A stretch of 64,000 nucleotides of DNA from Amycolatopsis alba DSM 44262 (lineage in GTDB: Bacteria > Actinomycetota > Actinomycetes > Mycobacteriales > Pseudonocardiaceae), in the NCBI RefSeq assembly GCF_000384215.1, contig NZ_KB913032.1, forward strand, positions 8,455,605 through 8,519,604, read 5' to 3'. Shown piece after piece: positions 1 to 8,860 of this stretch. The notes under the pieces are model-generated. The model searched no databases, had not been told where the DNA came from, and worked only from the letters and a program-made list of their open reading frames with translations. The stretch's first letter is position 1. Every line of letters starts with the position of its first letter. The position numbers and the translations under genes were made by a program.

Positions 1-632
1 TACATCCGGTCGGCGGCACGGAGCTTGTCGACGTTCTTGTCGAACAGGACGACGTCGGCCCAGGTCCCGGCCGCGCCGGCGACCGCGTTCATCCCCGCGA
101 CACCGGCGCCGAGCACGACCACCCGCGCCGGGGCCACCCCGGAGACGCCTCCGATGAGCACCCCGCGCCCGCCGTTGGCGCGCATCAGCGTCTGCGCGCC
201 GACCTGCGGGGCCAGCCGCCCGGCGACCTCGCTCATCGGGAACAGCAGGGGCAGCGAACCGTTCGGCAGCTGCACCGTCTCGTAGGCCACCGACGTCGTA
301 CCCGCGTTCAGCAGCGCCCGCGTGCACGGCTCGCTCGCGGCGAGGTGCAGGTAGGTGAACAGCAGCTGGTCGCGCCGCAGGCGGTGGTACTCCTCGGCGA
401 CCGGTTCCTTGACCTTGAGCACGAGTTCGCCGGTCGCCCAGACGTCGTCGGCGCTGTCCAGCACCTTCGCCCCCGCCGCGGCGTAGTCCTCGTCGCGGAT
501 GGACGATCCTTCCCCGGCTCCGCGCTCGACGAACACTTCATGCCCGGCCGAGGTGAACTCGTGCACGCCCGCGGGCGTCACCGCGACCCGGTACTCGTGG
601 TTCTTGACTTCACGAGGGACACCGATCTTCAT
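1..632 (-). CDS. ald: Alanine dehydrogenase, N-terminal 210 residues (runs off left edge)
   Basis: Reading the minus strand from an ATG at 632 gives an open frame to the window edge, beginning MKIGVPREVKNHEYRVA, the hallmark start of NAD-dependent L-alanine dehydrogenases. The family interconverts L-alanine and pyruvate plus ammonia in the cytoplasm. Visible are the family stretch LLFTYLHLA (about residues 92-100), the region with MSEVAGRLAPQVGA, and the start of the NAD-binding fold, VVVLGAGVAGMNA (about residues 171-183). The C-terminal part lies outside the window. A GGGAG ribosome site sits about 6 nt upstream of the ATG. Identity is very secure; only the truncation limits what can be said. 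Confidence 0.93.
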   Translation of the reverse strand, partial: MKIGVPREVKNHEYRVAVTPAGVHEFTSAGHEVFVERGAGEGSSIRDEDYAAAGAKVLDSADDVWATGELVLKVKEPVAEEYHRLRRDQLLFTYLHLAASEPCTRALLNAGTTSVAYETVQLPNGSLPLLFPMSEVAGRLAPQVGAQTLMRANGGRGVLIGGVSGVAPARVVVLGAGVAGMNAVAGAAGTWADVVLFDKNVDKLRAADRM

Positions 633-1003
633 CTCACGCTCCCGTCTGTTCCAAAGGCAATGACGCTGAGCGTGCGGCACGACTGGAACGGCCAGAAGTG
701 CCAGAACCCGCGCGATCGACGGGTCCAGTTCGCGCGGAGTCGGCCGGCTGGTCGTGACGCTGCCCCTTTCGCGTCACGACCTCCGGGCTCCGGCGACCTA
801 GACCGCGCTGCGGGATGTCCTGAAGGCCCCCTTCGGGACGTTGAACGTCTCGAAGGGGGCCTTCGAGACACGACGTCGAGTCACCGACCCCACGTCATTC
901 TTCTGAATAGCTGGTCATAGCGGTGAGCTATGACCTCCTCGCCGCACACCGGCTACCGGCGCACCCCTGCCCGGTCCACAGTGGCCGGGTGGGAACCCTG
1001 GCC
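633..1003. other. Intergenic region between ald and the TauE-family gene
   Basis: About 370 bases between two divergent genes. It must contain the ald promoter and that of the TauE-family gene. The only strong structure is the long inverted repeat at 819-868. Short frames on both strands here have no recognisable product. An in-frame GTG at 923 could extend the next gene but has no ribosome site. Confidence 0.5.
819..868. repeat. Long intergenic palindrome, GAAGGCC(C/T)CCTT family
   Basis: Arms 819-843 and 844-868 are inverted copies with three mismatches in 25, giving a 50-base hairpin with essentially no loop. Each arm carries the core gaaggcccccttc. The same core forms palindromes at 23641-23695 and 63158-63210. 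It lacks a U-tract. It could act as a transcription barrier or be a dispersed extragenic palindrome. Confidence 0.75.
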
Positions 1004-1699
1004 ATGACCTCACTGGCGGCGGCGGCCGGGGTCGTCGCCCAGCGCCTCTCCGGCATGGGGCTTTCCCTGCTGTGCGTACCGTTCCTGGCGCTGACGCTGG
1101 GACCGCTCGACGCCGTCCGGCTCACCCTGCTGCTCGGCTTCCCGGTCTATCTCGCGGTCGCGATCACCCACTGGCGGGCGATCAGATGGGCGCAGGTCGC
1201 CTGGCTGACGGTGCCCGCGGTGGTGTTCACGCCGATCGTCGCGCTCGTGGTGCGCGACGCTCCCGCGCGTCCGCTGCTGCTCGCCGCAGGAGGCTGCTGC
1301 GTTCTCGCCGTCGGCGTCCTGGCGAGCGGCGTCACCAGCGGACGGCTGGCAGGCAGAACAGGTGCCGTCGGCGCGGGCGTCCTGAGCGCGGCGATGAACA
1401 CCGTCGCCGGGCTCTCCGGCCCCGCCGTGGCGGTATACGGGGCGAGCGCGGGCTGGGGCGCGGACGAGACACGCGGGACGCTGTCGATCTACTTCTTCCT
1501 GCTCGGCCTGGTCGCGCTGCCCAGTCTCGGCTGGGTGGAGGTACCCGTGAGCGTGCTTCTCGCGGTCGCGGGCGCCGCTCTCGCCGGTGATCTGCTGGGG
1601 CGGGCGCTGAGCCGCCGGGTCGGCGAACGCTCCGTTCGGTGGTCCGTCCTTCTGCTTTCGGCGGCGGGTGGCGCGCTGACACTGGCGCACGCCGTCTGA
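1004..1699 (+). CDS. TauE/SafE-family membrane permease
   Basis: A hydrophobic protein of 231 residues with about seven or eight membrane segments. The early QRLSGMGLSLL stretch and the second-half NTVAGLSGPAVAVY stretch are the paired pseudo-repeat signatures of the TauE/SafE (DUF81) anion-exporter family, which moves sulfite, sulfoacetate or related organic anions across the membrane. The substrate cannot be told from sequence. Start choice: the frame is open from a GTG at 923, but the family begins just before the first membrane segment. The ATG at 1004 is preceded by GGGAA at fitting distance, whereas 923 and 989 have no ribosome site. It stands alone, followed by three palindromes. Confidence 0.8.
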   Translation: MTSLAAAAGVVAQRLSGMGLSLLCVPFLALTLGPLDAVRLTLLLGFPVYLAVAITHWRAIRWAQVAWLTVPAVVFTPIVALVVRDAPARPLLLAAGGCCVLAVGVLASGVTSGRLAGRTGAVGAGVLSAAMNTVAGLSGPAVAVYGASAGWGADETRGTLSIYFFLLGLVALPSLGWVEVPVSVLLAVAGAALAGDLLGRALSRRVGERSVRWSVLLLSAAGGALTLAHAV

Positions 1700-1710
1700 A
1701 CCAGAACGGT

Positions 1711-1756
1711 CTCGTGAGTGGCAAGGGTTGGTCTAACGCGCTTTACCACTTACGAG
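1711..1756. repeat. Intergenic palindrome, CTCGTRAGTGGYAARG family, copy 1
   Basis: Left arm ctcgtgagtggcaagg (1711-1726) pairs with the inverse of 1741-1756 (13 of 16 positions identical) around a 14-base loop ending tctaacgcg. A second copy with the same arms and loop core lies at 1888-1934. It lies in the convergent gap between the TauE-family gene and the ABC ATPase gene, so it may work as a bidirectional terminator. Confidence 0.8.
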
Positions 1757-1795
1757 CCCAGCGGCCCGGTGTGCTCTGGCGGGAAGGCGGTGTTG

Positions 1796-1840
1796 CGAAA
1801 GCCACTTTCGCAACCTTCAAGGTTGCGAAAGTGGCTTTCG
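1796..1840. repeat. Perfect 22-bp inverted repeat with 1-base loop
   Basis: Arms 1796-1817 and 1819-1840 are perfect reverse complements around a single base, cgaaagccactttcgcaacctt and its complement. Each arm is itself partly palindromic (gaaagccactttc). It sits between the two copies of the CTCGTRAGTGG palindrome in the convergent intergenic gap. There is no downstream T-run. Confidence 0.85.
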
Positions 1841-1887
1841 CGTCGCTGCCAAGTGGGGCCGCGTGCCTGGCGTCCCGTAGCGAGGGC

Positions 1888-1934
1888 CTCGTAAGTGGCA
1901 AGGGTCCGCTCTAACGCGCCTTACCACTCACGAG
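1888..1934. repeat. Intergenic palindrome, CTCGTRAGTGGYAARG family, copy 2
   Basis: Left arm ctcgtaagtggcaagg (1888-1903) pairs with 1919-1934 with two differences. Its loop shares ctctaacgcg with copy 1. The right arm overlaps the last codons of the ABC ATPase gene ending at 1928. Confidence 0.8.
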
Positions 1935-3682
1935 ACCCGGAGCCGCCGCCAAGTCTCCCGCCGACGCCGCTGCGCGGCGGGGTCGGCCACCGGAGCGGCC
2001 GACAGCAGCCGGTGGGTGTACGGATGCACCGGATCGGTGAGCACCTCCTTCGTCGGTCCTTGCTCCACGACGTGGCCGCGGTGCATCACCGCGACCCGGT
2101 CGGCGAGCTGCTCGACGACGGCGAGGTCGTGGCTGATGAACAGGCACGCGAAACCGAGGTCGCGCTGCAAGGTCCGCAGGAGCTCGAGGATCCGGGCCTG
2201 GATGGTGACGTCGAGCGCGCTGGTCGGCTCGTCGGCCACCAGCAGGTCCGGGTCGAGCGCCAGCGCACGGGCGACGCACACCCGCTGGCGCTGCCCTCCC
2301 GACAGCTGGTGCGGATAGCGACCGCGCAGATCGGGGGAAAGCCGCACCGACTCGAAGAGCCCGGCGACCCGATCGTCCACTTCGGACCCGCGGTGGGTGC
2401 GGTGCAGCCGGATCGGGGTGGCCACGCTGTCCCCCACGGTCATCCGGGGGTTGAGCGAGGACAGCGGGTCCTGGAAGACCACGCCGATCCGGCGGCGCAG
2501 CGCCTTGGCGGATTTCCCTTTCGCGCGGGCGATGTCTGCGCCATCGATGCGGACCGAACCCGAGGTGGGCGGGATCAATCCCGTGACGGCACCGGCCACG
2601 GTGCTCTTCCCCGACCCCGACTCCCCGACGAGACCGAGGATCTCGCCGGGTTCCACGTGGAGGTTCACCCCGTCCGCCGCCCGGACCGCCATCGCCCGGA
2701 AGCGGCCGCGGTAGGTGACGGACAGGTCTTCCACCACCAGCAACGGCGCTTCCGCCGGGACGTCCGGCACCGACCGGGTGGCGGGATGGTCGGCCGCGGC
2801 GTGATGACCGCTCGACGCGACCGGTTCCGCCGCGAGCACCCGCTCGACCCCTTCCGTCACCGCGACGCCGAGCGAGACCACCGACCCGAGCAGCCGCCGG
2901 GTGTAGTCCTCGCGTGGTGCGCTGAACACCGCTTCGACGTCGTCCTGTTCGACGACCTGGCCGTCGTACATCACCACGACCCGGTCGGCGAGGTCGGCCA
3001 CCACGCCCATGTCGTGGGTGATCAGCAGGATCGCCATGCCGAGCCGGTCGCGCAGATCCCGCAGCAGCTCGAGGATCTCGGCCTGCACGGTGACGTCGAG
3101 CGCCGTGGTCGGTTCGTCGGCGATCAGCAGTTTCGGCTCGTTCGCGACCGCCATCGCGATCACGATCCGTTGCAGCTGACCGCCGGACAGCTCGTGCGGA
3201 TACGACCGGAACCGTTGCTCGGGTGCGGGCAGCCCCACCAGGCCGAGCAGTTCGATCGCCCGCCGCCGGGCGGCCTTCGGCGTCAGGTCCCGATGGGTGC
3301 GGATCGCTTCGATCAGTTGCTCCCCGACGGGGAACACCGGGTTCAGCGCGCTCATCGGTTCCTGGAACACCATGCCGATCTCGTCGCCGCGGACGGCGCG
3401 CAGTTCCTCCGGCGTCAGCGTGTAGAGATCGCGGCCGGACAGCAGCGCCCGGCCGGAGACCTCCGCTTCCGGCGGCAGCAACCCGAGCAGCGACAGCGCG
3501 GTGACCGACTTGCCGGAGCCGGATTCCCCGACCACCGCGACGACTTCACCGGCCCGCACCGTCCACGAGACCGACCGTGCCGCCCTGGTCTGGCCGAAAG
3601 AGACACTGACGTCACGCAAGACCAGCAGGTCGGCCTCGCCGTCCGGCGCCGCCTGCCCACCGGACGGCGAGGCGCCGGTCAC
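1928..3682 (-). CDS. Oligopeptide/nickel-type ABC transporter, fused double ATPase (DppD-DppF type)
   Basis: A 584-residue cytoplasmic protein with two complete ABC ATPase domains in tandem. The first half has Walker A GESGSGKS, signature [14 protein letters not shown] and Walker [13 protein letters not shown]. The second half has [23 protein letters not shown] and [12 protein letters not shown]. It energises import by the two permeases encoded just upstream. The open frame extends to 4000, but the start is a GTG at 3682 that overlaps the lipoprotein gene's stop by four bases (GTGA), which indicates translational coupling. Fused DppD-DppF ATPases are common in actinomycetes. It is the last gene of the four-gene operon. 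Peptide specificity is inferred from the family only. Confidence 0.93.
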   Translation of the reverse strand: MTGASPSGGQAAPDGEADLLVLRDVSVSFGQTRAARSVSWTVRAGEVVAVVGESGSGKSVTALSLLGLLPPEAEVSGRALLSGRDLYTLTPEELRAVRGDEIGMVFQEPMSALNPVFPVGEQLIEAIRTHRDLTPKAARRRAIELLGLVGLPAPEQRFRSYPHELSGGQLQRIVIAMAVANEPKLLIADEPTTALDVTVQAEILELLRDLRDRLGMAILLITHDMGVVADLADRVVVMYDGQVVEQDDVEAVFSAPREDYTRRLLGSVVSLGVAVTEGVERVLAAEPVASSGHHAAADHPATRSVPDVPAEAPLLVVEDLSVTYRGRFRAMAVRAADGVNLHVEPGEILGLVGESGSGKSTVAGAVTGLIPPTSGSVRIDGADIARAKGKSAKALRRRIGVVFQDPLSSLNPRMTVGDSVATPIRLHRTHRGSEVDDRVAGLFESVRLSPDLRGRYPHQLSGGQRQRVCVARALALDPDLLVADEPTSALDVTIQARILELLRTLQRDLGFACLFISHDLAVVEQLADRVAVMHRGHVVEQGPTKEVLTDPVHPYTHRLLSAAPVADPAAQRRRRETWRRLRVS

Positions 3683-5361
3683 TGGATCAGCCCGAACTGG
3701 CGGTAGTCCGGGTACGCCGGGAAGCGGCCGATCACGAGGTTGCCGAACTTCGACCCGTGCAGGAACGAGTTCCGGGTGTAGATCAGCGGAACGACCGGCG
3801 AGTCGCCGAGGATCTTCTTGTCCAGCGCCGCCCACTTCTTCCCCGCTTCGGCGGGGTCCACCGTCGCCTGCGCCTCGGTGATCAGCCGGTCGACGTCCGG
3901 ATTGTTGTACCGCGACTCGTTGACCCCGCCGTTGCCGATCTCGGTCGACTGGAACAGCGGCTGGATGTTGGCGTTGGCGGACGGGATGTCCGGCTGCCAC
4001 GACGTCAGCGTCAGGTCGTAGTCCGAGATCCCCTTGGTGTCCACTTCGGACGTGTAGGTGTCCTCGTCGAGCGCCTTGATGCTGATCTTGATGTTGGCCC
4101 TCGCCAGCGCGGCCTGGATCGCCGCGGCCTTCTCCGGGTAGCTGTTCTCGTTGCGGGTGGCCAGGACCAGGCCGTCGAGACCGTTCGGCAGACCGGCCTC
4201 GGCAAGCAGCTTCTTCGCCTTCTCCGGGTCACCGCCCGGCGGCGCCGGGTACAGGTCGAACTGCTCGCGCCCCTGCAGGCCGGGGGTGATCAGGGTGGTC
4301 GCGACGTCCCCGGCGAGCTGGGCGTTGCCCGCACTGGCGACCTGGTACGCGGCCTTGTCCACCGCGTACTGGAACGCCTGGCGCACCTTGGGATCGACGA
4401 GCTTGCCGCGCTGGGTGTTCAGCGTGAGATACGCGAGCGCTCCCGATTCCGAGGTGACGACACGGGACTTGGCGGAAGGGTTCGCCTGGATCTGGGCCAG
4501 CTGCGCCGGAGAGGCGAACGGGACGCTGAACGCGCTTTGGTCGTCGCCGCTGTCGTCGATCAGCCGCTTCGAGATGACACTGGTGTCCTGCCCGAGCTGG
4601 AAGACGATGGTGTCCGGGTTCGCCTTGCGGGTGTCGTCGGTCGCCCGGTCCCAGTGCGGGTTGCGGACGAGCCTGGCCTCCTTGCCGCGCTCGTACTTCT
4701 CCAGCACGTACGGCCCGGACGCGACCGGGTGGTTGCCGTAGTCCGCTTCCTCGCCCTTTCCCTTGGGCACCGGGGAGAACGCGGGAGTGCTCGCGATCCA
4801 GTTCCAGTCGCCGTAGGGGCGGGCGAGGTGGAACACGATGGTCTTGTCGTCGGGGGTCTGGATCGAGTCGAGTTCCTTGCCGCCCTCGAACGGCCCCTTG
4901 TACGCCAGCCCTGGGGACAGCAGATCCTTGTGATAGGTCAGGCCGCCGGAGAACGCGGCCGCGTACGTCCGCTCCAGTCCCCATTTGATGTCCTGCGCCT
5001 TGATCGGCGAGCCGTCGTTGTACTTGACGTTGTCCCTCAGCGTGAAGGTCCAGGTCTTCCCGCCCTCGCTCGGCCTGCCGGTGTCGGTCGCGAGGTCGGG
5101 GACGATCGTGGTGTCCTGCCCTGGAGTGACCTTCCACGAGGTCAGTCTGCGGTGCACCAGGCCGAGCGCGGTGACCACCAGGCTTCCGCTCTTGGCGGGG
5201 TCGTACTGCGCGGTGGCGCTGTCGCTCAGGAGCCGGACGGTGCCGCCGGGTTTGACCTCGCCGCCGGTCGACACCGGTTTGTCGTTGGCGCCGCAGGCGG
5301 TCAGCACCGTCGTGACGGTGACCGCCCCGGCGACCGCCTTCAGCACAGCCTTGCGTTTCAT
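3679..5361 (-). CDS. ABC transporter substrate-binding lipoprotein, family 5 (peptide/nickel)
   Basis: A 560-residue protein with a lipoprotein signal peptide (KRKAVLKAV start, lipobox LTAC with Cys23), so it is anchored on the outer face of the membrane. The body is typical of the DppA/OppA (SBP_bac_5) family, including VTALGLVHRRLTSW, WTFTLRDNVKYNDGSPI, DIKWGLERTY and GPYVLEKYERG. It captures oligopeptides or similar solutes for the permeases downstream. A strong AAGGGGAA ribosome site precedes the ATG at 5361. It ends in a 4-base overlap with the ATPase gene. Confidence 0.93.
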   Translation of the reverse strand: MKRKAVLKAVAGAVTVTTVLTACGANDKPVSTGGEVKPGGTVRLLSDSATAQYDPAKSGSLVVTALGLVHRRLTSWKVTPGQDTTIVPDLATDTGRPSEGGKTWTFTLRDNVKYNDGSPIKAQDIKWGLERTYAAAFSGGLTYHKDLLSPGLAYKGPFEGGKELDSIQTPDDKTIVFHLARPYGDWNWIASTPAFSPVPKGKGEEADYGNHPVASGPYVLEKYERGKEARLVRNPHWDRATDDTRKANPDTIVFQLGQDTSVISKRLIDDSGDDQSAFSVPFASPAQLAQIQANPSAKSRVVTSESGALAYLTLNTQRGKLVDPKVRQAFQYAVDKAAYQVASAGNAQLAGDVATTLITPGLQGREQFDLYPAPPGGDPEKAKKLLAEAGLPNGLDGLVLATRNENSYPEKAAAIQAALARANIKISIKALDEDTYTSEVDTKGISDYDLTLTSWQPDIPSANANIQPLFQSTEIGNGGVNESRYNNPDVDRLITEAQATVDPAEAGKKWAALDKKILGDSPVVPLIYTRNSFLHGSKFGNLVIGRFPAYPDYRQFGLIQ

Positions 5362-5371
5362 CGTTTCCCCT

Positions 5372-6367
5372 TCAGATCAGGCGGGCTCGCGGATCGAGCG
5401 CGCCATAAGCCAGGTCGACCAGGAAGTTCACGACCGTCACCAGCACCGCCGAGAACAACGTGACGCCGAGCAGCACGGGCAGGTTCATCGACGCGATGCC
5501 GTCGACGAGCAGCCTGCCGACCCCGGCCATCCCGAAGATCCGTTCGGTGATCACGGTCCCGGCGAGCAGGGCGCCGAGGTCGACGCCGAACACGGTCACC
5601 ACCGGCAGGAGGACGTTGCGCAGCGCGTGCTTGCCGACGACCTTCCGCTCGGTGAGCCCCTTGGCCCGCGCGGTGCGGATGAAGTCCTCGCCGAGTGTCT
5701 CCAGCATCTGGCTTCGCGTCAGCCGCGCGTAGATCGCCGCGTGCAGGAAGGCCAGCACGAGCCAGGGCAGGACGAGATGCCACGCCCATTGGACCGGGTC
5801 TTCGCCGATCGGCACGTAACCGTTCTTGGGCACGACGTCCAGCGCGAACGCGAAGATCGTGATGCCGATCATCCCGGCGAGGTAGGCGGGCAGGGAGACC
5901 CCGGCCATCGCGACCGCCATGGTGATCCGATCGGCCGCGCTCCCCCGGCGCAACGCCGACAGCACGCCGAGGCCGACACCGACGACGAGCCAGAGGACCG
6001 CGGCACCGAGCGCGACCGAGAAACTCACCTCGATCCGTTCGCCGATCTCCGTCAGCACCTCGACGTCGTTCTGGAAGTCGTAGCCGAAACACGGGGCGCC
6101 GCACTGGATCGCGGTGACGCCGGTGCCGAACGTCCGCCCGGCGAAGATGCCGCCGAGGAATTCGGCGAACTGCCGGTACCACGGTGCGTCGTACCCCATG
6201 AACTCCCTTGCCAGCGCGAGGCTTTCCGGGGAACAGGGACGGCCGCACGCCATCCGGGCCGGGTCGGCGGGCAGCAGGTAGAACACCACGAACGTCAGGA
6301 AGGTGACGATCAGCAGGACAAGGGCCATGCCCGCGAACCGGCCGAGCACGAAGCGCAGGGCACGCAT
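5372..6367 (-). CDS. ABC transporter permease, DppB type
   Basis: A 331-residue inner-membrane protein with six predicted membrane segments and the N-terminal DppB motif region (VLGRFAGMALVLLIVTFLTF). The EAA coupling loop is seen around GEDFIRTARAKGLTERKVV, about 60% along. It forms the translocation channel with the DppC-type partner, whose stop overlaps its ATG by one base. It lies 10 nt upstream of the lipoprotein gene. A large periplasmic loop (about residues 35-115, with cysteines) is typical of the subfamily. Confidence 0.92.
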   Translation of the reverse strand: MRALRFVLGRFAGMALVLLIVTFLTFVVFYLLPADPARMACGRPCSPESLALAREFMGYDAPWYRQFAEFLGGIFAGRTFGTGVTAIQCGAPCFGYDFQNDVEVLTEIGERIEVSFSVALGAAVLWLVVGVGLGVLSALRRGSAADRITMAVAMAGVSLPAYLAGMIGITIFAFALDVVPKNGYVPIGEDPVQWAWHLVLPWLVLAFLHAAIYARLTRSQMLETLGEDFIRTARAKGLTERKVVGKHALRNVLLPVVTVFGVDLGALLAGTVITERIFGMAGVGRLLVDGIASMNLPVLLGVTLFSAVLVTVVNFLVDLAYGALDPRARLI

Positions 6368-7305
6368 CAGTCCCGGCCTCCCGACCGCGGGTCGAGCGTG
6401 TCGCGCACGGCGTCGCCGACGACGTTGAACGCCAAGGTGACCAGGAACAGCATCAGCCCAGGGAACACCAGGTACAGCGGGTCGGTCTCGAAGAAGTCGA
6501 TCGCGGTGCTGATCGTCCGGCCCCAGCTCGGGGTCGGCGGCAGGACACCGACGCCCAGGAAGGAAAGCGCCGCCTCACTGCCGATCATCGACGGGATCGA
6601 CAGGCTCGCCACGACGATGACCGGCGCCCACAGATTCGGCAGCAGTTCACGCCGGAAGACGTGCCATGGCCCCCCGCCTATCGCCTTGGCCGCCGACACG
6701 AAGTCGCGGCCGCTCAGTGAAAGCGTCTGCGCGCGGACGATCCGCGCGACCCGTGGCCAGCCGAAGACGCCCAGTACGACGATCAGCAAGGGCTGGCGGG
6801 GGAAATCGGGTGGCGCCATCGCGCCGAGCGCGATCATGAAGATCAGGTACGGGAAGCCCAGGATCACGTCGGCGGTCCAGGTGACCACCCGGTCCCACCA
6901 GCCGCCGAGATAGCCCGCGCCGGCGCCGATCACCACGCCGAGCACGGTGGCCAGCGCCGTCGCACCGAGTCCGACCAGCAACGACGTCCTGGCGCCGTGG
7001 GCGACCAGTGCGAACAGGTCGATACCGGTCAGCGGTTCCACCCCGAACCAGTGTGCCCCGCTGACGCCGCCGAGGGATCCGGCGGGCAGCCCGGTCGGCC
7101 CGAGGTTGGCGATGTCCGGGGTGAGGCTCTGTCCCTCGATCAGCACGAGCAGATCCGCGGCGGCCGCCATGACCAGGATCAGCACCGCGACGATCGCGCA
7201 GGTGAGTGTCCATCCACTGGACCGGACCGCGTGCCATACGGCGGACGGCAGCGAACGCGCCGCCGTCGGTGGTACACCTTCGGGCAGCAGCAAGGGATCG
7301 GGCAC
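6367..7305 (-). CDS. ABC transporter permease, DppC type
   Basis: A 312-residue membrane protein with an N-terminal cytoplasmic tail, a first membrane helix (about residues 30-55) and five further segments. The HWFGVEPLTGIDLFA segment and the EAA loop (SAAKAIGGGPWHVFRRELLPN) are diagnostic of DppC-like permeases. It is the first gene of the minus-strand operon DppC-DppB-lipoprotein-ATPase. The downstream DppB start shares its last base. The promoter should lie in 7306-7457. Confidence 0.92.
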   Translation of the reverse strand: MPDPLLLPEGVPPTAARSLPSAVWHAVRSSGWTLTCAIVAVLILVMAAAADLLVLIEGQSLTPDIANLGPTGLPAGSLGGVSGAHWFGVEPLTGIDLFALVAHGARTSLLVGLGATALATVLGVVIGAGAGYLGGWWDRVVTWTADVILGFPYLIFMIALGAMAPPDFPRQPLLIVVLGVFGWPRVARIVRAQTLSLSGRDFVSAAKAIGGGPWHVFRRELLPNLWAPVIVVASLSIPSMIGSEAALSFLGVGVLPPTPSWGRTISTAIDFFETDPLYLVFPGLMLFLVTLAFNVVGDAVRDTLDPRSGGRD

Positions 7306-7457
7306 AGCACCTACTCGGGGTCAACTGATCGGGTGACGCTCAGGGACCCTAAAGAAAGTAAACCGCCGCACCCAGCCCTGGCGCCGTCGTCTCACCAGCT
7401 GGACTGTGAGGTAACCGTCCCTGGACAGTCCTGTATGGACGAAGACGGCGGCACGGC
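7306..7457 (-). promoter_or_regulatory. Promoter region of the peptide transporter operon
   Basis: The 152 bases upstream of the DppC-type gene contain a short A-rich patch (ccctaaagaaagtaaacc, 7346-7363) unusual for this DNA, and a loose ggactgt...acagtcc dyad (7402-7432). This is the only place for the operon promoter. No consensus boxes can be asserted. Confidence 0.35.
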
Positions 7458-8360
7458 CTACGAGACTTGTGTGTGCACGAAGGTGTCTGCTGCCGATTCC
7501 GCAACGCCGTCGAGGAACGGGGTCAGAAGGCGAAGCAGCTCCGTTGGGCGGTCCAGCGGGATGAGGTGGCCGCAGTCCTGGACCAGGTGAGCGGTCAGGT
7601 CGTCGGTGATGGGACGCAGCTGCCGTTCCAGTGCGCGGCCGACCGGATGCGCGCCGATCGCCATCGTGGGCACGGTGAGCCTGCCAGCCGCCACGGCCTC
7701 GCCGATCTGGCGGGCCGTGGCGGGCATGGCGCGATAGTAGGAGAAGGCGCAGCGCAGGGACTCATGTCCGGTGTAGGCGCCGACGAAGGCGTCCCGGATC
7801 TCCGGTGACACGCCTCGTCCGCGGGTGCCCGCGGCGAGGAACCAGTCGAGGTACTCAGCCTCGTGCCCGGCCAGGACCGTCTCACCGAGGCCGGGCACGG
7901 CGTGGAACCCGAACCACCACGGCGGGCCGCCGTCGAGGAAGTCCTCGGCGCCGGGCAAGGAGCCCAGCAGCGACTCCATCACCACGAGCCGCCGCACCAG
8001 CTCCGGTCGCCGCATGGCGAGCAGGAAGGCCACCGGGGTTCCGGCGTCGATGGCGACCACGGCCGCCGTGGGTTCGGCGAGGGCGTCGAGGATGCCTTCG
8101 GCGTCCGAGGCCAGCGTGCCCGCGTCGTAACCCTCCGCGGCTCGGGTGCTGGCGCCGAGTCCGCGCAGATCCGGCGCGATGACCCGGTGCCGCCCGGCCA
8201 GCGGGCCGATGATCTCGGTCCAGAGCCGCCAGGTGTGCGGGAAGCCGTGCAGCAGCAGGACCGCGGGCCCGGTGCCGGTGACGGCCACGTTGAGCTGGAT
8301 GCCGCCGACGGTGATCCGCCGTGTCTCGATGCCGGCCTTGGCGGATGGGGTGTCGGGCAC
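7458..8360 (-). CDS. Alpha/beta hydrolase with Asp nucleophile (epoxide hydrolase/haloalkane dehalogenase type)
   Basis: A 300-residue soluble alpha/beta hydrolase. The oxyanion-hole motif HGFPHTW is at residues 39-45. The nucleophile elbow reads AIDAG with Asp105, matching the GHDxG elbow of epoxide hydrolases and haloalkane dehalogenases rather than the Ser elbow of esterases. The catalytic His lies in CGHLIPLDRP near the C-terminus. The residues before the Asp are A-I instead of G-H, so substrate class is uncertain. It is divergently arranged with an HxlR regulator across an operator-like region, suggesting that the regulator represses it in response to an electrophile or aldehyde. Starts at ATG 8360. 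Confidence 0.85.
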   Translation of the reverse strand: MPDTPSAKAGIETRRITVGGIQLNVAVTGTGPAVLLLHGFPHTWRLWTEIIGPLAGRHRVIAPDLRGLGASTRAAEGYDAGTLASDAEGILDALAEPTAAVVAIDAGTPVAFLLAMRRPELVRRLVVMESLLGSLPGAEDFLDGGPPWWFGFHAVPGLGETVLAGHEAEYLDWFLAAGTRGRGVSPEIRDAFVGAYTGHESLRCAFSYYRAMPATARQIGEAVAAGRLTVPTMAIGAHPVGRALERQLRPITDDLTAHLVQDCGHLIPLDRPTELLRLLTPFLDGVAESAADTFVHTQVS

Positions 8361-8370
8361 GTCGCCTCCG

Positions 8371-8410
8371 TTGTGGTTACCATTGGTTACCAGAAAACCG
8401 TAGGTAACTT
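8371..8410. promoter_or_regulatory. Probable HxlR operator in divergent promoter region
   Basis: Two direct GGTTACC boxes (8375-8381, 8385-8391) face an inverted GGTAAC (8403-8408). HxlR-family repressors bind short inverted GTAC/GTTACC-like repeats between divergent genes, and this stands between the hydrolase and the HxlR gene. Confidence 0.6.
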
Positions 8411-8458
8411 CGACGGCGCCGCCAAGACGGCACTTTCCCCACAGGTGGTGAGCTCCAG

Positions 8459-8860
8459 GTGACCTCCCGACCGGCGTCCCCGGCGAAACAGGGTCGTGGC
8501 GACCTGTTCGACCCCGAGTGCCCCACCCGGCGGCTGCTGGACCGCATCGGCACGAAGTGGACGTCGATGGCGGTCAAGGTCCTCGCGGAGGCGGCCCCGC
8601 ACGAGGTGCGTTTCGCCGAGTTGCGGCGCCGGATCCCCGGCGTCTCCCAGAAGATGCTGTCGGTGACCCTGCACAGCCTGGTCCGCGACGGCCTCGTCAC
8701 CCGCCGGGTGGAGCCCACCGTGCCGCCCCGCGTGCACTACCGGCTCACCGATCTGGGGCTGTCCCTCGACGTCCCGCTGGCGGCGCTCCGGACCTGGGCC
8801 GAGGAAAACATGGCCAGGATCGACCGAGCCAACGCAATCAGCGATTCCGAGGCGGGCTGA
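8459..8860 (+). CDS. HxlR-family winged-helix transcriptional regulator
   Basis: A 133-residue DNA-binding protein. The order CPTRRLLDRIGTKWT, RFAELRRRIPGVSQKMLS, LVRDGLVTRR and HYRLTDLG is the canonical HxlR winged helix. A Cys at residue 20 (ECPTRR) is at the position used as redox or aldehyde sensor in HypR/YodB-type members. Sensing here is inferred. It is divergent from the hydrolase gene and probably controls it and itself through the GGTTACC repeats. The start is a GTG at 8459, following gagctccag. Confidence 0.9.
   Translation: MTSRPASPAKQGRGDLFDPECPTRRLLDRIGTKWTSMAVKVLAEAAPHEVRFAELRRRIPGVSQKMLSVTLHSLVRDGLVTRRVEPTVPPRVHYRLTDLGLSLDVPLAALRTWAEENMARIDRANAISDSEAG

Noticed and set aside
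7402..7432. ggactgt...acagtcc dyad near the hydrolase stop
   Set aside because: Only 7-bp arms with a 17-base spacer; too weak to call a terminator or operator on its own.
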